Below, piece after piece: positions 1-7,691 of a DNA stretch of 64,000 nt. Source of the DNA: Vogesella margarita (GTDB lineage Bacteria > Pseudomonadota > Gammaproteobacteria > Burkholderiales > Chromobacteriaceae); NCBI RefSeq assembly GCF_028548475.1, contig NZ_JAQQLE010000010.1, positions 62,001 through 126,000 of the forward strand, given 5' to 3'. Every line of letters starts with the position of its first letter. The first letter of the stretch is position 1. A program made the translations under genes and the position numbers. The notes under the pieces are model-generated. The model saw nothing but the letters and a program-made list of their open reading frames with translations. It was not told the DNA's origin and made no database searches.

Positions 1-53
1 TCGCTAAAGCAAAGCGTCCTCATCCGGCGCACGACGATAAAGAGAGAAACTTC

Positions 54-2213
54 ATGACTACGCGCATCCAGAACCACCGTCTGCAGGTTGCGGCCAACCT
101 TTATCACTTCATCGAGCAGGAAGCACTGCCCGGCACCGGCATTGATGCCGCCGCCTTCTGGCAGGGTTTCGATGCGCTGGTGCACACGCTGGCACCGAAA
201 AACCGCGCGCTGCTGGCCGAGCGTGACCGCCTGCAAGGCGAGATCGACGCCTGGCACCGCGCCCACCCCGGCCCGATCGCCGACATGGCCGCCTACAAGA
301 CCTTCCTCGCCGGCATCGGCTACCTGAAACCGGTTCCGGCCGACGCGCAGATCAGCACCAGCAACATCGACAGCGAAATCGCGGAACAGGCCGGCCCGCA
401 GCTGGTGGTACCGGTGATGAACGCCCGCTACGCACTGAACGCGGCCAACGCGCGCTGGGGCAGCCTGTACGACGCGCTGTACGGCACCGATGCCATCAGC
501 GAGGACGACGGTGCCAGCCGCGCCGGCACCTACAACCCGGTACGTGGCGGCAAGGTAATCGCCTTCGGCCGTGATTTCCTCGACCAGGCGGCACCACTGG
601 AATCCGGCTCGCACCATGCTGCCACCGCCTATAGCGTGGTCGCCGGCCAGTTGCAGGTACAGCTGGACAACGGCACGGCCAGCGGCCTGAAACAGCCGGC
701 ACAGTTCATCGGTTTCAATGGTGATGCCGCCGCGCCGAGCGCCATCCTGCTGAAGCAGAACGGCCTGCACTTCGAGATCCAGATCGACAAGAACAGCGCC
801 ATCGGCGCGCAGGACGCAGCCGGCGTCAAGGACATCGTGATGGAGGCCGCGATCAGCACCATCATGGACTGCGAGGACTCCGTCGCCGCCGTCGATGCCG
901 ACGACAAGGTGCTGGTATACCGCAACTGGCTGGGCCTGATGAAGGGCGATCTGGTCGAGGAAGTGAGCAAGGGCGGCAGCACCTTCACCCGCCGCATGAA
1001 CCCCGACCGCCAGTACACCGCCGCCGACGGCAGCGCGCTGTCGCTGCACGGCCGCAGTCTGATGTTCATCCGCAACGTCGGCCACCTGATGAGCAACCCG
1101 GCCATCCTCGACGGCGACGGCCGCGAGATTCCGGAAGGCATCATGGACGCGGTGGTCACCACCCTGATCGCGCTGCACGACCGTCAGCGCCGCGGCAACT
1201 CGCGCGCCGGCTCCATCTACATCGTGAAACCGAAGATGCACGGCCCGGACGAAGTGGCGTTCGCCAACGAGCTGTTCGGCGCGGTGGAAAGCCTGCTCGG
1301 CCTGCCGCAGTACACCGTGAAGCTGGGCATCATGGACGAGGAGCGCCGCACCAGCGTCAACCTCAAGGCCTGCATCGCCGCCGCCCGTCACCGCGTCGCC
1401 TTCATCAACACCGGCTTCCTCGACCGTACCGGTGACGAGATGCACACCGCGATGGAAGCCGGCCCGATGATCCGCAAGGGCGACATGAAGACCAGCAAGT
1501 GGATCGCCGCCTACGAGCGCAGCAACGTGCAGGTCGGCCTCGCTTGCGGCCTGCGCGGCCACGCGCAGATCGGCAAGGGCATGTGGGCGATGCCGGACCT
1601 GATGGCGGAGATGCTGAAGCAGAAGATCGGCCACCCGAAAGCCGGCGCCAACACCGCCTGGGTGCCATCGCCGACCGCCGCCGTGCTGCACGCGCTGCAC
1701 TACCACCAGGTCAACGTGCAGGACGTGCAGAAGAGTCTGGAAGGCCAGGCCATCGACGTGCTGGACGAGCTGCTGACCATTCCGGTTGCGGCCAACCCTC
1801 AATGGTCTGCGGCCGAAATCCAGCAGGAGCTGGACAACAACGCGCAGGGCATCCTCGGCTACGTGGTGCGCTGGATCGACCAGGGCGTCGGCTGCTCCAA
1901 GGTGCCGGACATCCACAACGTCGGCCTGATGGAAGACCGCGCCACGCTGCGCATCTCCAGCCAGCACATCGCCAACTGGCTGCGCCACGGCATCACCAAC
2001 GAGGCGCAGGTGATGGAAACGCTCAAGCGCATGGCCGCGGTGGTCGACCAGCAGAACGCCGGCGACCTGGCCTACCGCAACATGGCCGGCAATTTCGAGA
2101 CTTCGGTTGCCTTCAAGGCCGCCTGCGACCTGGTGTTCAAGGGCTGCGCGCAGCCGTCCGGCTACACCGAGCCGCTGCTGCACGCCTGGCGCCTGGTGGC
2201 CAAGGCGCAGTAA
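54..2213 (+). CDS. glcB: Malate synthase G
   Basis: A 719-residue protein that condenses glyoxylate with acetyl-CoA to give malate in the cytoplasm (glyoxylate bypass and glycolate use). The length matches the G isoform (about 720 residues), not the shorter A isoform. Family blocks are visible: [15 protein letters not shown] near residue 270, [14 protein letters not shown] near 390, and [19 protein letters not shown] near 625, which carries the catalytic Asp region. The start is supported by AAAGAGAG about 8 bases upstream. A strong terminator follows at 2238-2266, so it ends its own transcript. It carries one exact copy of the dispersed motif at codons 13-16 (position 90) and a near copy at 1788. 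A two-carbon role fits the fatty-acid genes further along. Confidence 0.97.
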   Translation: MTTRIQNHRLQVAANLYHFIEQEALPGTGIDAAAFWQGFDALVHTLAPKNRALLAERDRLQGEIDAWHRAHPGPIADMAAYKTFLAGIGYLKPVPADAQISTSNIDSEIAEQAGPQLVVPVMNARYALNAANARWGSLYDALYGTDAISEDDGASRAGTYNPVRGGKVIAFGRDFLDQAAPLESGSHHAATAYSVVAGQLQVQLDNGTASGLKQPAQFIGFNGDAAAPSAILLKQNGLHFEIQIDKNSAIGAQDAAGVKDIVMEAAISTIMDCEDSVAAVDADDKVLVYRNWLGLMKGDLVEEVSKGGSTFTRRMNPDRQYTAADGSALSLHGRSLMFIRNVGHLMSNPAILDGDGREIPEGIMDAVVTTLIALHDRQRRGNSRAGSIYIVKPKMHGPDEVAFANELFGAVESLLGLPQYTVKLGIMDEERRTSVNLKACIAAARHRVAFINTGFLDRTGDEMHTAMEAGPMIRKGDMKTSKWIAAYERSNVQVGLACGLRGHAQIGKGMWAMPDLMAEMLKQKIGHPKAGANTAWVPSPTAAVLHALHYHQVNVQDVQKSLEGQAIDVLDELLTIPVAANPQWSAAEIQQELDNNAQGILGYVVRWIDQGVGCSKVPDIHNVGLMEDRATLRISSQHIANWLRHGITNEAQVMETLKRMAAVVDQQNAGDLAYRNMAGNFETSVAFKAACDLVFKGCAQPSGYTEPLLHAWRLVAKAQ

Positions 2214-2237
2214 GCCCCGCCGCCAGCCGCCCCGCAA

Positions 2238-2266
2238 ACGCGCCATCACCGATGGCGCGTTTTTTT
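2238..2266 (+). terminator. Rho-independent terminator after glcB
   Basis: Perfect 10-bp stem (acgcgccatc / gatggcgcgt) with a 3-base loop, followed by six T. Confidence 0.9.
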
Positions 2267-2314
2267 ATGCCGGACACGCCGACGCAACAAGGCCGGCGCC
2301 CGCGGCGGCGCGAA

Positions 2315-2321
2315 CTATACT
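2315..2321 (+). promoter_or_regulatory. Putative -10 element (CTATACT)
   Basis: CTATACTGC lies 27 bases before the start codon at 2349. The same nonamer occurs at 3442 before another small gene. CTATACT resembles a sigma-S type -10 hexamer with the preceding C, and no convincing -35 was seen. The sigma factor is an inference. Confidence 0.4.
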
Positions 2322-2348
2322 GCACTGTCGCTTATTCGGGAGGACACC

Positions 2349-2777
2349 ATGAAGCAACTGATCATCCTGCTTGGCCTGCTGGCGGCGCCGGTCATGGCGC
2401 TGGACATCAACGACGCCAGCTACGACGAGCTGGTCGCCGCCGGTTTCAGTACCGTCGATGCGCAGCGCATCGTCGACGCACAGCTTACCACCACCTTCAC
2501 CAACAGCCGTGACCTGCTGGCGATCAAGGGCATCACCCAGGGCGATCTCAACCGCGTGCGCGCGTCGCTGACCATCAACGGCGAGCCGGTCACTACCCGT
2601 TCCGGCACCGCGCCGGCCATCCCCGGCGTGCGGGCCGCCATTCCGGCCAGCAAGAGCAGCACCGTTGAGCTTACCGACAAGGGTGCAAGCCAGGGCAAGA
2701 GCGGCAACAGCCAGCGCGGCGGCCACGGCGGTGGTGGTGGCAGCAACGGCGGCGGCGGCAAAGGCAAGGGCAACTGA
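2349..2777 (+). CDS. Secreted ComEA-like helix-hairpin-helix protein with Gly-rich tail
   Basis: A 142-residue protein with a Sec signal peptide (residues 1-17, cleavage after VMA). Residues 18-77 match the ComEA/competence helix-hairpin-helix layout: DINDASYDELVAAGFSTVDA, then AQRIVDAQ, then LLAIKGI. The family normally binds double-stranded DNA in the periplasm and pulls it in during natural transformation. The first hairpin is degenerate (AAGF instead of PGIG), so DNA binding is uncertain. The C-terminal third is low complexity, rich in Gly, Lys and Ser and strongly basic. A good RBS (GGGAGGA) precedes the ATG. It is monocistronic between two terminators. It could instead be a general helix-hairpin-helix envelope protein. 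Confidence 0.7.
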   Translation: MKQLIILLGLLAAPVMALDINDASYDELVAAGFSTVDAQRIVDAQLTTTFTNSRDLLAIKGITQGDLNRVRASLTINGEPVTTRSGTAPAIPGVRAAIPASKSSTVELTDKGASQGKSGNSQRGGHGGGGGSNGGGGKGKGN

Positions 2778-2817
2778 TCCGGAACCATCCCCGGCGGCAC
2801 GCCATCCGCCAGCGACA

Positions 2818-2848
2818 ACGCGCCACCCTGCCGGTGGCGCGTTTTTTT
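2818..2848 (+). terminator. Rho-independent terminator after the ComEA-like gene
   Basis: 10-bp stem acgcgccacc / ggtggcgcgt with a 5-base loop, then a T run. Confidence 0.9.
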
Positions 2849-3001
2849 GCCATCGCCCCGGGCCAGGCCTGCGCGCCACACCGTAGCTTGCCTTGTCCAC
2901 CGGCGGCGGCATACGGAACTTGCCAGCCACTGTGCCCTTCTAAGGCCAGTAAACTGCATTCGCTGACCATTCAACCGTCGGCCCCACCCTAGGAGCACAT
3001 A

Positions 3002-3211
3002 ATGAAATCCACCCTCACCCGTTCACTGACCCTGCTGGCCGCCATCGCGGCACTGACCGGCTGCGCCGGCATGACCCATAACCAGAAGAATGCCGCCATC
3101 GGCGCCGCCATCGGCGGCGTGGCCGGCTCGGTGCTGACCGGTGGCGACACCCTCGGCACCATCGGCGGCGCGGCCGTCGGCGGTGTCATCGGCAGTGGCG
3201 CCGTCAAGTAA
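3002..3211 (+). CDS. osmB: OsmB-like glycine-zipper lipoprotein
   Basis: A 69-residue outer-membrane lipoprotein. The lipobox LTGC gives a mature N-terminal Cys at residue 21. The rest is a glycine zipper (AAIGAAIGGVAG, then GTIGGAAVGGVIGSG), very like E. coli OsmB in order and length, including the block NAAIGA..GG..LT.G.TLGTIGGAAVGGVIG. OsmB is an osmotic and stationary-phase stress lipoprotein of unclear molecular role. RBS AGGAG precedes the ATG. It is monocistronic with a strong terminator. A -10-like GTAAACT lies at 2949-2955. Confidence 0.85.
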   Translation: MKSTLTRSLTLLAAIAALTGCAGMTHNQKNAAIGAAIGGVAGSVLTGGDTLGTIGGAAVGGVIGSGAVK

Positions 3212-3261
3212 GCCCCCTGCGCCATTCCCGCTGCCGGGCACTGCACACGCCCGGCCACCCC

Positions 3262-3294
3262 ACCGCCGTCACGCTACCGTGACGGCGGTTTTGC
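3262..3294 (+). terminator. Rho-independent terminator after osmB
   Basis: 12-bp perfect stem accgccgtcacg / cgtgacggcggt with a 4-base loop, followed by TTTGCTT. A copy of the dispersed motif (3300-3317) follows directly. Confidence 0.9.
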
Positions 3295-3299
3295 TTGTG

Positions 3300-3317
3300 G
3301 CGGCCAACCTTGGCCGC
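3300..3317. repeat. Dispersed GCGGCCAAC motif, inverted pair
   Basis: gcggccaaccttggccgc is one exact motif (3300-3311) facing a near copy, giving 8-bp arms around a 2-base centre. It sits in the spacer just after the osmB terminator. Confidence 0.85.
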
Positions 3318-3441
3318 AGGCATGCCGGCAGGCGATACCGGCAATCCAGACAAAAATAAAATCGTTACAGAACAGCGCACTAGCGAACAGTCCAGTATAA
3401 AAAACAGCCGCATCGGCACATGGCCAGCCGGCGATCAGCGG

Positions 3442-3448
3442 CTATACT
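3442..3448 (+). promoter_or_regulatory. Putative -10 element (CTATACT)
   Basis: CTATACTGC, identical to the element at 2315, lies 49 bases upstream of the 3498 start codon. Sigma-S use is an inference from resemblance and from the OsmB neighbour. Confidence 0.4.
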
Positions 3449-3497
3449 GCGATATGAGCCGCGACCTCCCGCCGCGACCTCGCCAAGGAGCAGCATC

Positions 3498-3626
3498 ATG
3501 GGCAAGATCCGACACAGCACCAAGGAAGCGAAAAAGCAGGCACAGCACACGCCGAAGGAGAAACGCGCCGCCAAGCAGCTGAAGAAACACGCTGGCGACC
3601 AGCCTCCTCTGCTACCCCCGCACTGA
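3498..3626 (+). CDS. Small basic hypothetical protein (42 aa)
   Basis: A 42-residue protein beginning MGKIRHSTKEAKKQAQHTPK. It is lysine and arginine rich in the first 33 residues and ends with a Pro-rich tail (QPPLLPPH). The start is chosen because AAGGAG lies 8 bases upstream; the frame is open further upstream but without an RBS. There is no signal peptide or membrane segment. Short KxKRAAKQxKK proteins of this kind are common and uncharacterised in proteobacteria. The composition suggests nucleic-acid or ribosome contact, but no function is known. A -10-like CTATACT precedes it and a 10-bp hairpin follows at 3671. Confidence 0.6.
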   Translation: MGKIRHSTKEAKKQAQHTPKEKRAAKQLKKHAGDQPPLLPPH

Positions 3627-3670
3627 ACCCCGCCCGCTTCCATCCCGTCCTCCCGTAACAAGCCCCTTGC

Positions 3671-3702
3671 GCTGCCTGGTCACCCATACCGCACCAGGCA
3701 GC
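3671..3702. other. Hairpin without T run
   Basis: 10-bp perfect arms gctgcctggt / accaggcagc with a 12-base loop. There is no U tract on either strand, so it is a weak terminator candidate or an operator. Confidence 0.5.
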
Positions 3703-3813
3703 CGCAGGCATGCCCCCTCTCCGTCATCAAAGTCTCCCGTCCCTGGCGGCAGACTGGCGCACGGCGCCATGGTCTAGACTGAAAGCAGCGCCCTGATGGC
3801 GCGGAGTTTCGCA

Positions 3814-5172
3814 ATGAGCAAGCTGTGGCAGTTCCTCGCCGTGCTCTGGCTGGCCCTGCTGCCGGCCCTGACGGCAGCAGCCACGCCGGCACCGGTCGTC
3901 GTCATCCCGCTCAGCGGTGCCATTGGCCCAGCCAGCGCCGACCACGTTGGTCGCAGCCTGGCGCGCGCGCAGCGCGAAGGCGCGCAGCTGGCGGTGCTGC
4001 AGATGGACACCCCCGGCGGGCTGGACACCTCGATGCGGCAGATCATCAAGGCCATTCTCGCCTCACCGGTGCCGGTCGCCAGCTTCGTCGCCCCCAGCGG
4101 CGCCCGCGCCGCCAGCGCCGGTACCTACATCCTGTACGCCAGCCACATTGCCGCGATGGCCCCCGGCACCAACCTCGGCGCCGCCACGCCGGTGCAGATC
4201 GGCATGACCGGTTCGCCGGACAAGGCCGGCAAGCCCGACAGCAGCGCCCCGGCCAGCAGCAACCAGGATGCGCTCAGCCGCAAGCAGGTGAACGACGCCG
4301 CCGCCTACATCCGCGGCCTGGCGCAGCTGCGCGGCCGCAACGTGGAGTGGGCCGAGCGCGCGGTGCGCGAGGCCGTCAGCCTGTCGGCCGGTGACGCACT
4401 CGCGCTGCGGGTGGTGGACCTCACCGCTCGCGATCTCCCCGACCTGCTGCAACGGCTGGACGGCCGCAGCGTACCGATGGCCGGCGGTACACGGGTGCTG
4501 CACACCAACGGCGCCGCAGTCATCACCCTGTCACCGGACTGGCGCAGCCGCTTCCTCGGCGTGATCGCCGATCCCAGCATGGCGATGATCCTGATGATGC
4601 TGGGCATCTACGGCCTGCTGTTCGAGTTTTCCAACCCCGGCTTCGTGCTGCCCGGCGTGGTCGGCGCCACCTGCCTGCTGCTGGGGCTGTACGCGCTGCA
4701 AATGCTGCCGGTCAACTACACCGGGCTGGCGCTATTGCTGCTGGGGCTGGGCTGCATGATCGCCGAGGCCTTTTTGCCCAGCTTCGGCACGCTGGGACTG
4801 GGCGGCATCGTCGCCTTCGTCATCGGCGGGGTGATGCTGGTCGACACCGAACAGCCCGGCCTCGGCGTGCCGCTGGGGCTGATCCTGGCGCTGGCCGTCA
4901 CCTCCGGCCTGTTCGTGTTCCTGGTCAGCGGCATGGCGCTCAAGGCCCGGCGCCGGCCGCAGGTCGGCGGCGAGGTGGCGCTGATCGGCAGCCGCGGCGA
5001 AATGCTGGACGATCTGGACGGCGAAGGCTGGGCCATCATCCGCGGCGAATGCTGGCACGTGTACAGCGCGACGCCACTGAAACGCGGCCAGCCGGTGCGG
5101 GTGACCGCGCGGCAAGGGCTGCGGCTGGAAGTGACGCCAAGCAGCGACACCGACAAAGGAGCACCGTCATGA
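3814..5172 (+). CDS. nfeD: NfeD-family membrane-bound serine protease (long form)
   Basis: A 452-residue long-form NfeD. It has a signal peptide (residues 1-22) and a ClpP-like protease domain (about 28-220). The latter contains [18 protein letters not shown] and [11 protein letters not shown], where the Ser after AA is the expected nucleophile, and a Lys in SRKQVND is the likely base. Four or five membrane segments (about 245-375) and a C-terminal OB-fold (about 395-450) follow. Members cleave the C-terminus of the partner slipin and affect membrane quality control. The start at 3814 has GGAG 8 bases upstream; the in-frame ATG at 3796 has none. The stop overlaps the slipin start (ATGA), showing coupled translation. 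Confidence 0.9.
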   Translation: MSKLWQFLAVLWLALLPALTAAATPAPVVVIPLSGAIGPASADHVGRSLARAQREGAQLAVLQMDTPGGLDTSMRQIIKAILASPVPVASFVAPSGARAASAGTYILYASHIAAMAPGTNLGAATPVQIGMTGSPDKAGKPDSSAPASSNQDALSRKQVNDAAAYIRGLAQLRGRNVEWAERAVREAVSLSAGDALALRVVDLTARDLPDLLQRLDGRSVPMAGGTRVLHTNGAAVITLSPDWRSRFLGVIADPSMAMILMMLGIYGLLFEFSNPGFVLPGVVGATCLLLGLYALQMLPVNYTGLALLLLGLGCMIAEAFLPSFGTLGLGGIVAFVIGGVMLVDTEQPGLGVPLGLILALAVTSGLFVFLVSGMALKARRRPQVGGEVALIGSRGEMLDDLDGEGWAIIRGECWHVYSATPLKRGQPVRVTARQGLRLEVTPSSDTDKGAPS

Positions 5173-5933
5173 CTTACGAAATGGGCAGTGGCTTGTTAAT
5201 GCTGATACTGGTGCTGCTGGGGCTGCTGCTGATCGCGTCCTCGTTCCGCATCCTGCGCGAATACCAGCGCGGCGTGGTGTTCATGCTCGGCCGCTTCTGG
5301 CGGGTAAAGGGGCCGGGGCTGATCCTGGTCATCCCCGGCGTGCAGCAGATGGTGCGCGTCGACCTGCGCACCGTGGTGATGGACGTGCCGACGCAGGACG
5401 TGATTTCGCACGACAACGTGTCGGTCAAAGTCAATGCCGTGCTCTACTTCCGCGTGGTCGATCCGGAACGCGCCATCATCCAGGTCGCCAACTTTCTGGA
5501 AGCCACCAGCCAGCTGGCGCAGACCACGCTGCGCTCGGTGCTGGGCAAGCACGAGCTGGACGAGATGCTGGCCGAGCGCGAACGGCTGAACCTGGACATC
5601 CAGAAGGCGCTCGACGCGCAGACCGACGGCTGGGGCATCAAGGTGTCCAATGTCGAGATCAAGCACGTCGACCTCAACGAGTCGATGATCCGCGCCATCG
5701 CCCGCCAGGCCGAGGCCGAACGCGAACGGCGCGCCAAGATCATCCACGCCGAAGGCGAGCTGCAGGCCTCGGTAAAACTGCTGGAAGCCGCGCGCATGCT
5801 GGCGCAACAGCCGGAAGCGATGCAGCTGCGCTACATGCAGACGCTGACGCAGATCGCCGGCGACAAGAGCTCCACCATCGTGTTCCCGATGGACATCCTG
5901 CAGGCGCTGCGCGGCAAGACACCGCCGGAGTGA
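5169..5933 (+). CDS. Slipin / stomatin-like SPFH protein
   Basis: A 254-residue membrane scaffold protein of the SPFH (stomatin/prohibitin) family. It has one N-terminal hydrophobic hairpin (residues 7-25), then the SPFH domain starting at [20 protein letters not shown]. The paralogue markers [32 protein letters not shown] and a coiled, Ala/Glu-rich C-terminal segment ([20 protein letters not shown]) are present. RBS AAAGGAG lies inside the nfeD end. It is translationally coupled to nfeD, its presumed protease, and this pair is widespread in bacteria and archaea. It probably forms oligomeric microdomains in the inner membrane. Confidence 0.92.
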   Translation: MTYEMGSGLLMLILVLLGLLLIASSFRILREYQRGVVFMLGRFWRVKGPGLILVIPGVQQMVRVDLRTVVMDVPTQDVISHDNVSVKVNAVLYFRVVDPERAIIQVANFLEATSQLAQTTLRSVLGKHELDEMLAERERLNLDIQKALDAQTDGWGIKVSNVEIKHVDLNESMIRAIARQAEAERERRAKIIHAEGELQASVKLLEAARMLAQQPEAMQLRYMQTLTQIAGDKSSTIVFPMDILQALRGKTPPE

Positions 5934-5963
5934 GGCGAAGCGGCAACACAAGCGTAAAAAGCC

Positions 5964-5998
5964 TGGCCGCAAACCGGCAAGCGCTTGCGGCCAACCTT
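5964..5998. repeat. Dispersed motif hairpin after slipin gene
   Basis: tggccgcaa (5964-5972) pairs with ttgcggcca (5985-5993). The right arm continues into an exact motif copy (5987-5998). It lies 30 bases after the slipin stop and has no T run. Confidence 0.75.
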
Positions 5999-6092
5999 CA
6001 CTGCCCAAACCTGAACAGTATCGGCAGCGCTGCACCTGGCGGCAAGCGACCGGCCCGTGCCGGCCACCATCAAGAACAAGGAGGGCAACATC

Positions 6093-6320
6093 ATGAAATG
6101 CTGGACCTACGACACCCGCTACGGCCCGTTCGAGATCGTGCCACTCGATGGCCGCTACCACATCATGCACGAGGGCGAGGCGCTCGCCGCCTACCCGACC
6201 CCGGAAGAAGCCGCCAAGGCGCTGGCCGAAGGCCACAGCCCGTGGCCCCCCTTCGGCAACCCGCGCGACCTCGGCATCCCGGCCGACCTGCAACAATGGC
6301 ATTGCCGCCTGCTGGCCTGA
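6093..6320 (+). CDS. Conserved-looking hypothetical protein (75 aa)
   Basis: A 75-residue soluble protein beginning MKCWTYDTRYGPFEIVPLDG and ending GNPRDLGIPADLQQW..LLA. A strong RBS (AAGGAGG) sets the start. The composition is globular, with many aromatic residues (Trp at 4, 52 and near the end). It has no signal peptide and no recognised family. The codon use is like its neighbours, so it looks native. It is followed directly by an inverted motif pair at 6346-6392. Confidence 0.7.
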   Translation: MKCWTYDTRYGPFEIVPLDGRYHIMHEGEALAAYPTPEEAAKALAEGHSPWPPFGNPRDLGIPADLQQWHCRLLA

Positions 6321-6345
6321 GCAAGGCTGCGGCATGAGTAATTGC

Positions 6346-6392
6346 CAAACAACGTTGGCCGCAAACCGGTGATGGTTTGCGGCCAACGTTTG
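6346..6392. repeat. Inverted pair of the dispersed motif (17-bp perfect hairpin)
   Basis: Arms aacgttggccgcaaacc (6351-6367) and ggtttgcggccaacgtt (6374-6390) are perfect complements with a 6-base loop. Each arm contains one full motif copy. It lies just after the 75-aa gene and could act as a transcription terminator or mRNA-end hairpin, though no T run is present. Confidence 0.9.
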
Positions 6393-6517
6393 AGCATCGC
6401 CGGTGCGTCGCCAGGCAAGCCGGGTGACGACACCCTACGGGTTTTCCACGTCAATACCGGACACCGTCAACCGACAGCCAGAATCGAACCGACTCACCCA
6501 TCCCGTTGGGGCAAGCC

Positions 6518-6601
6518 GTGCAAACTGCCGCCAGCCCGGAAGCAAGCCGCCCTCTTTTGAGCGCAGCGTATGGGCGGCGCCGGGCTGGCGGCAGTTTGCA
6601 C
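6518..6601. repeat. Long inverted repeat with 22-bp perfect arms
   Basis: The left arm 6518-6539 (gtgcaaactgccgccagccc plus gg) and right arm 6580-6601 are exact reverse complements. Inner arms gccgccc (6546-6552) and gggcggc (6572-6578) extend the fold. A further inverted repeat around gcttacgttcttttt / aaaagaaagtaagc follows at about 6638-6675. It appears to be a non-coding repeat element; no coding capacity is seen. Confidence 0.8.
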
Positions 6602-6732
6602 GGGAATTTTTGCCCCTTCGGGTCGCCTTTTCTTTGCTTACGTTCTTTTTGGCGAAGCAAAAGAAAGTAAGCCGCCGCCGCGCGGAAAGCGGCAGTTAAA
6701 AAACATCCGCGCAGCGGATACCACATTAAAAA

Positions 6733-6773
6733 CAAGGTTGGCCGCAAACCTTTACGACTTGCGGCCAACCTTG
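6733..6773. repeat. Inverted pair of the dispersed motif (15-bp perfect hairpin)
   Basis: caaggttggccgcaa (6733-6747) and ttgcggccaaccttg (6759-6773) are perfect complements with an 11-base loop. It lies about 55 bases beyond the end of the DUF2971 pseudogene. Confidence 0.9.
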
Positions 6774-6826
6774 GGGCGAGGTGAGCGCTGGGCTGCACTG
6801 CATTTAGCCCAACCTACCGTACTATC

Positions 6827-7636
6827 TCAGTTGGCACACAGCTGCCAATTTTCATCCAGAATTTCTTGTAGTTTTACACAATAATTTACATTGCTCAACG
6901 AAATAAATTTCAAACCCCAAGAGTCTGGCTTAAACACAACAAACTTCACCACAACCCCTGGGTTTACTTTAAAAATAAAACCAACAACCCTCTTGAGAAC
7001 ATGATGCTGCTTATCAAGCCGTTCTGATGGATTATCATACCATTTCCGCATAAAAGAAAAATTAGACAAAAATCTTAATCCTAAAATTACTTCCTTTATG
7101 CCTTCAATAGGGATTATATGATCTTCAAAATTTTCTAAGCTGTTTATTGCTTTTTTGACAACTCTAACTTCTTCCTCATACTACCAAACTTGGTTTTTAT
7201 AAAGAAACGCTTTTTGTAAAGAACCAATATTATTTACATCAAAACCGCAATCACTCTCAAATATTCTTTTCACACCATCTTCAAAAAAACAATCACTAGG
7301 CTTGGTTTTTGTATAAACAACAGAACCATATTGCACTGGAATAATATATTCCGAGCATTCAGCAAGCTTCGCCAGCTTCACATCATAACCAATGACGATT
7401 CCTCGATGACTATCACCATAATGCGACCACATCAACGAATTCAAAGGATTACGAGCCAAGCAAAATATTCTAGAAACTTCATCCACAGCACCCTGATATA
7501 AGGGAGCCCGCCCGTAAATATTTGCAGTAACAAGTTCAAATGGGTCATTAAAAGTACTAGCTCGACTAAAGCGAACCGTTTTTTTAGACAGGGCAGCAAC
7601 CCCAATCTTTCGATTATAATATTTGTATAAAATCAT
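6827..7636 (-). pseudogene. DUF2971-family gene interrupted by an in-frame amber codon
   Basis: An AT-rich gene unlike its neighbours, about 270 codons, on the minus strand after valS. The N-terminal part MILYKYYNRKIG...TVRFSRASTFNDPFEL is the DUF2971 hallmark. At 7181-7183 a TAG follows KNQVW, and the same frame continues YEEEVRVVKKA then IKEVILGLRFL without another stop to 6827. Family members read K..W.YE.E.R across this point, so TAG replaces a single variable residue. The family's function is unknown, although members are frequent in defence-type and mobile regions. The start ATG at 7636 sits directly on the valS terminator tail. It is most simply a recent nonsense mutation in an acquired gene; amber readthrough is possible. 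Confidence 0.8.
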
Positions 7637-7670
7637 AAAACCCCCGCCACCTTTCGATGACGGGGGTTTT
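7637..7670 (-). terminator. Rho-independent terminator after valS
   Basis: Arms aaaacccccg / cgggggtttt (10 bp, perfect) with a 14-base loop. It reads as a terminator for valS and is symmetric enough to work both ways. The DUF2971 start codon follows immediately. Confidence 0.9.
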
Positions 7671-7691
7671 ATCACGAATGACAACGAGCTA

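Larger units (their letters stand above)
6321..6826. other. Repeat-rich intergenic spacer without a gene
   Basis: About 500 bases holding two inverted motif pairs (6346-6392, 6733-6773) around a long inverted repeat (6518-6601) and a T-rich/A-rich hairpin. Short open frames here have no RBS or recognisable product. It borders the AT-rich DUF2971 gene and may mark the edge of an acquired segment. Confidence 0.7.

Noticed and set aside
2671-2777. The Gly-rich tail of the ComEA-like protein as a frameshift artefact
   Set aside because: Reading frame, stop and terminator are all in place, and Gly/Ser/Lys tails are common in exported DNA-binding proteins.
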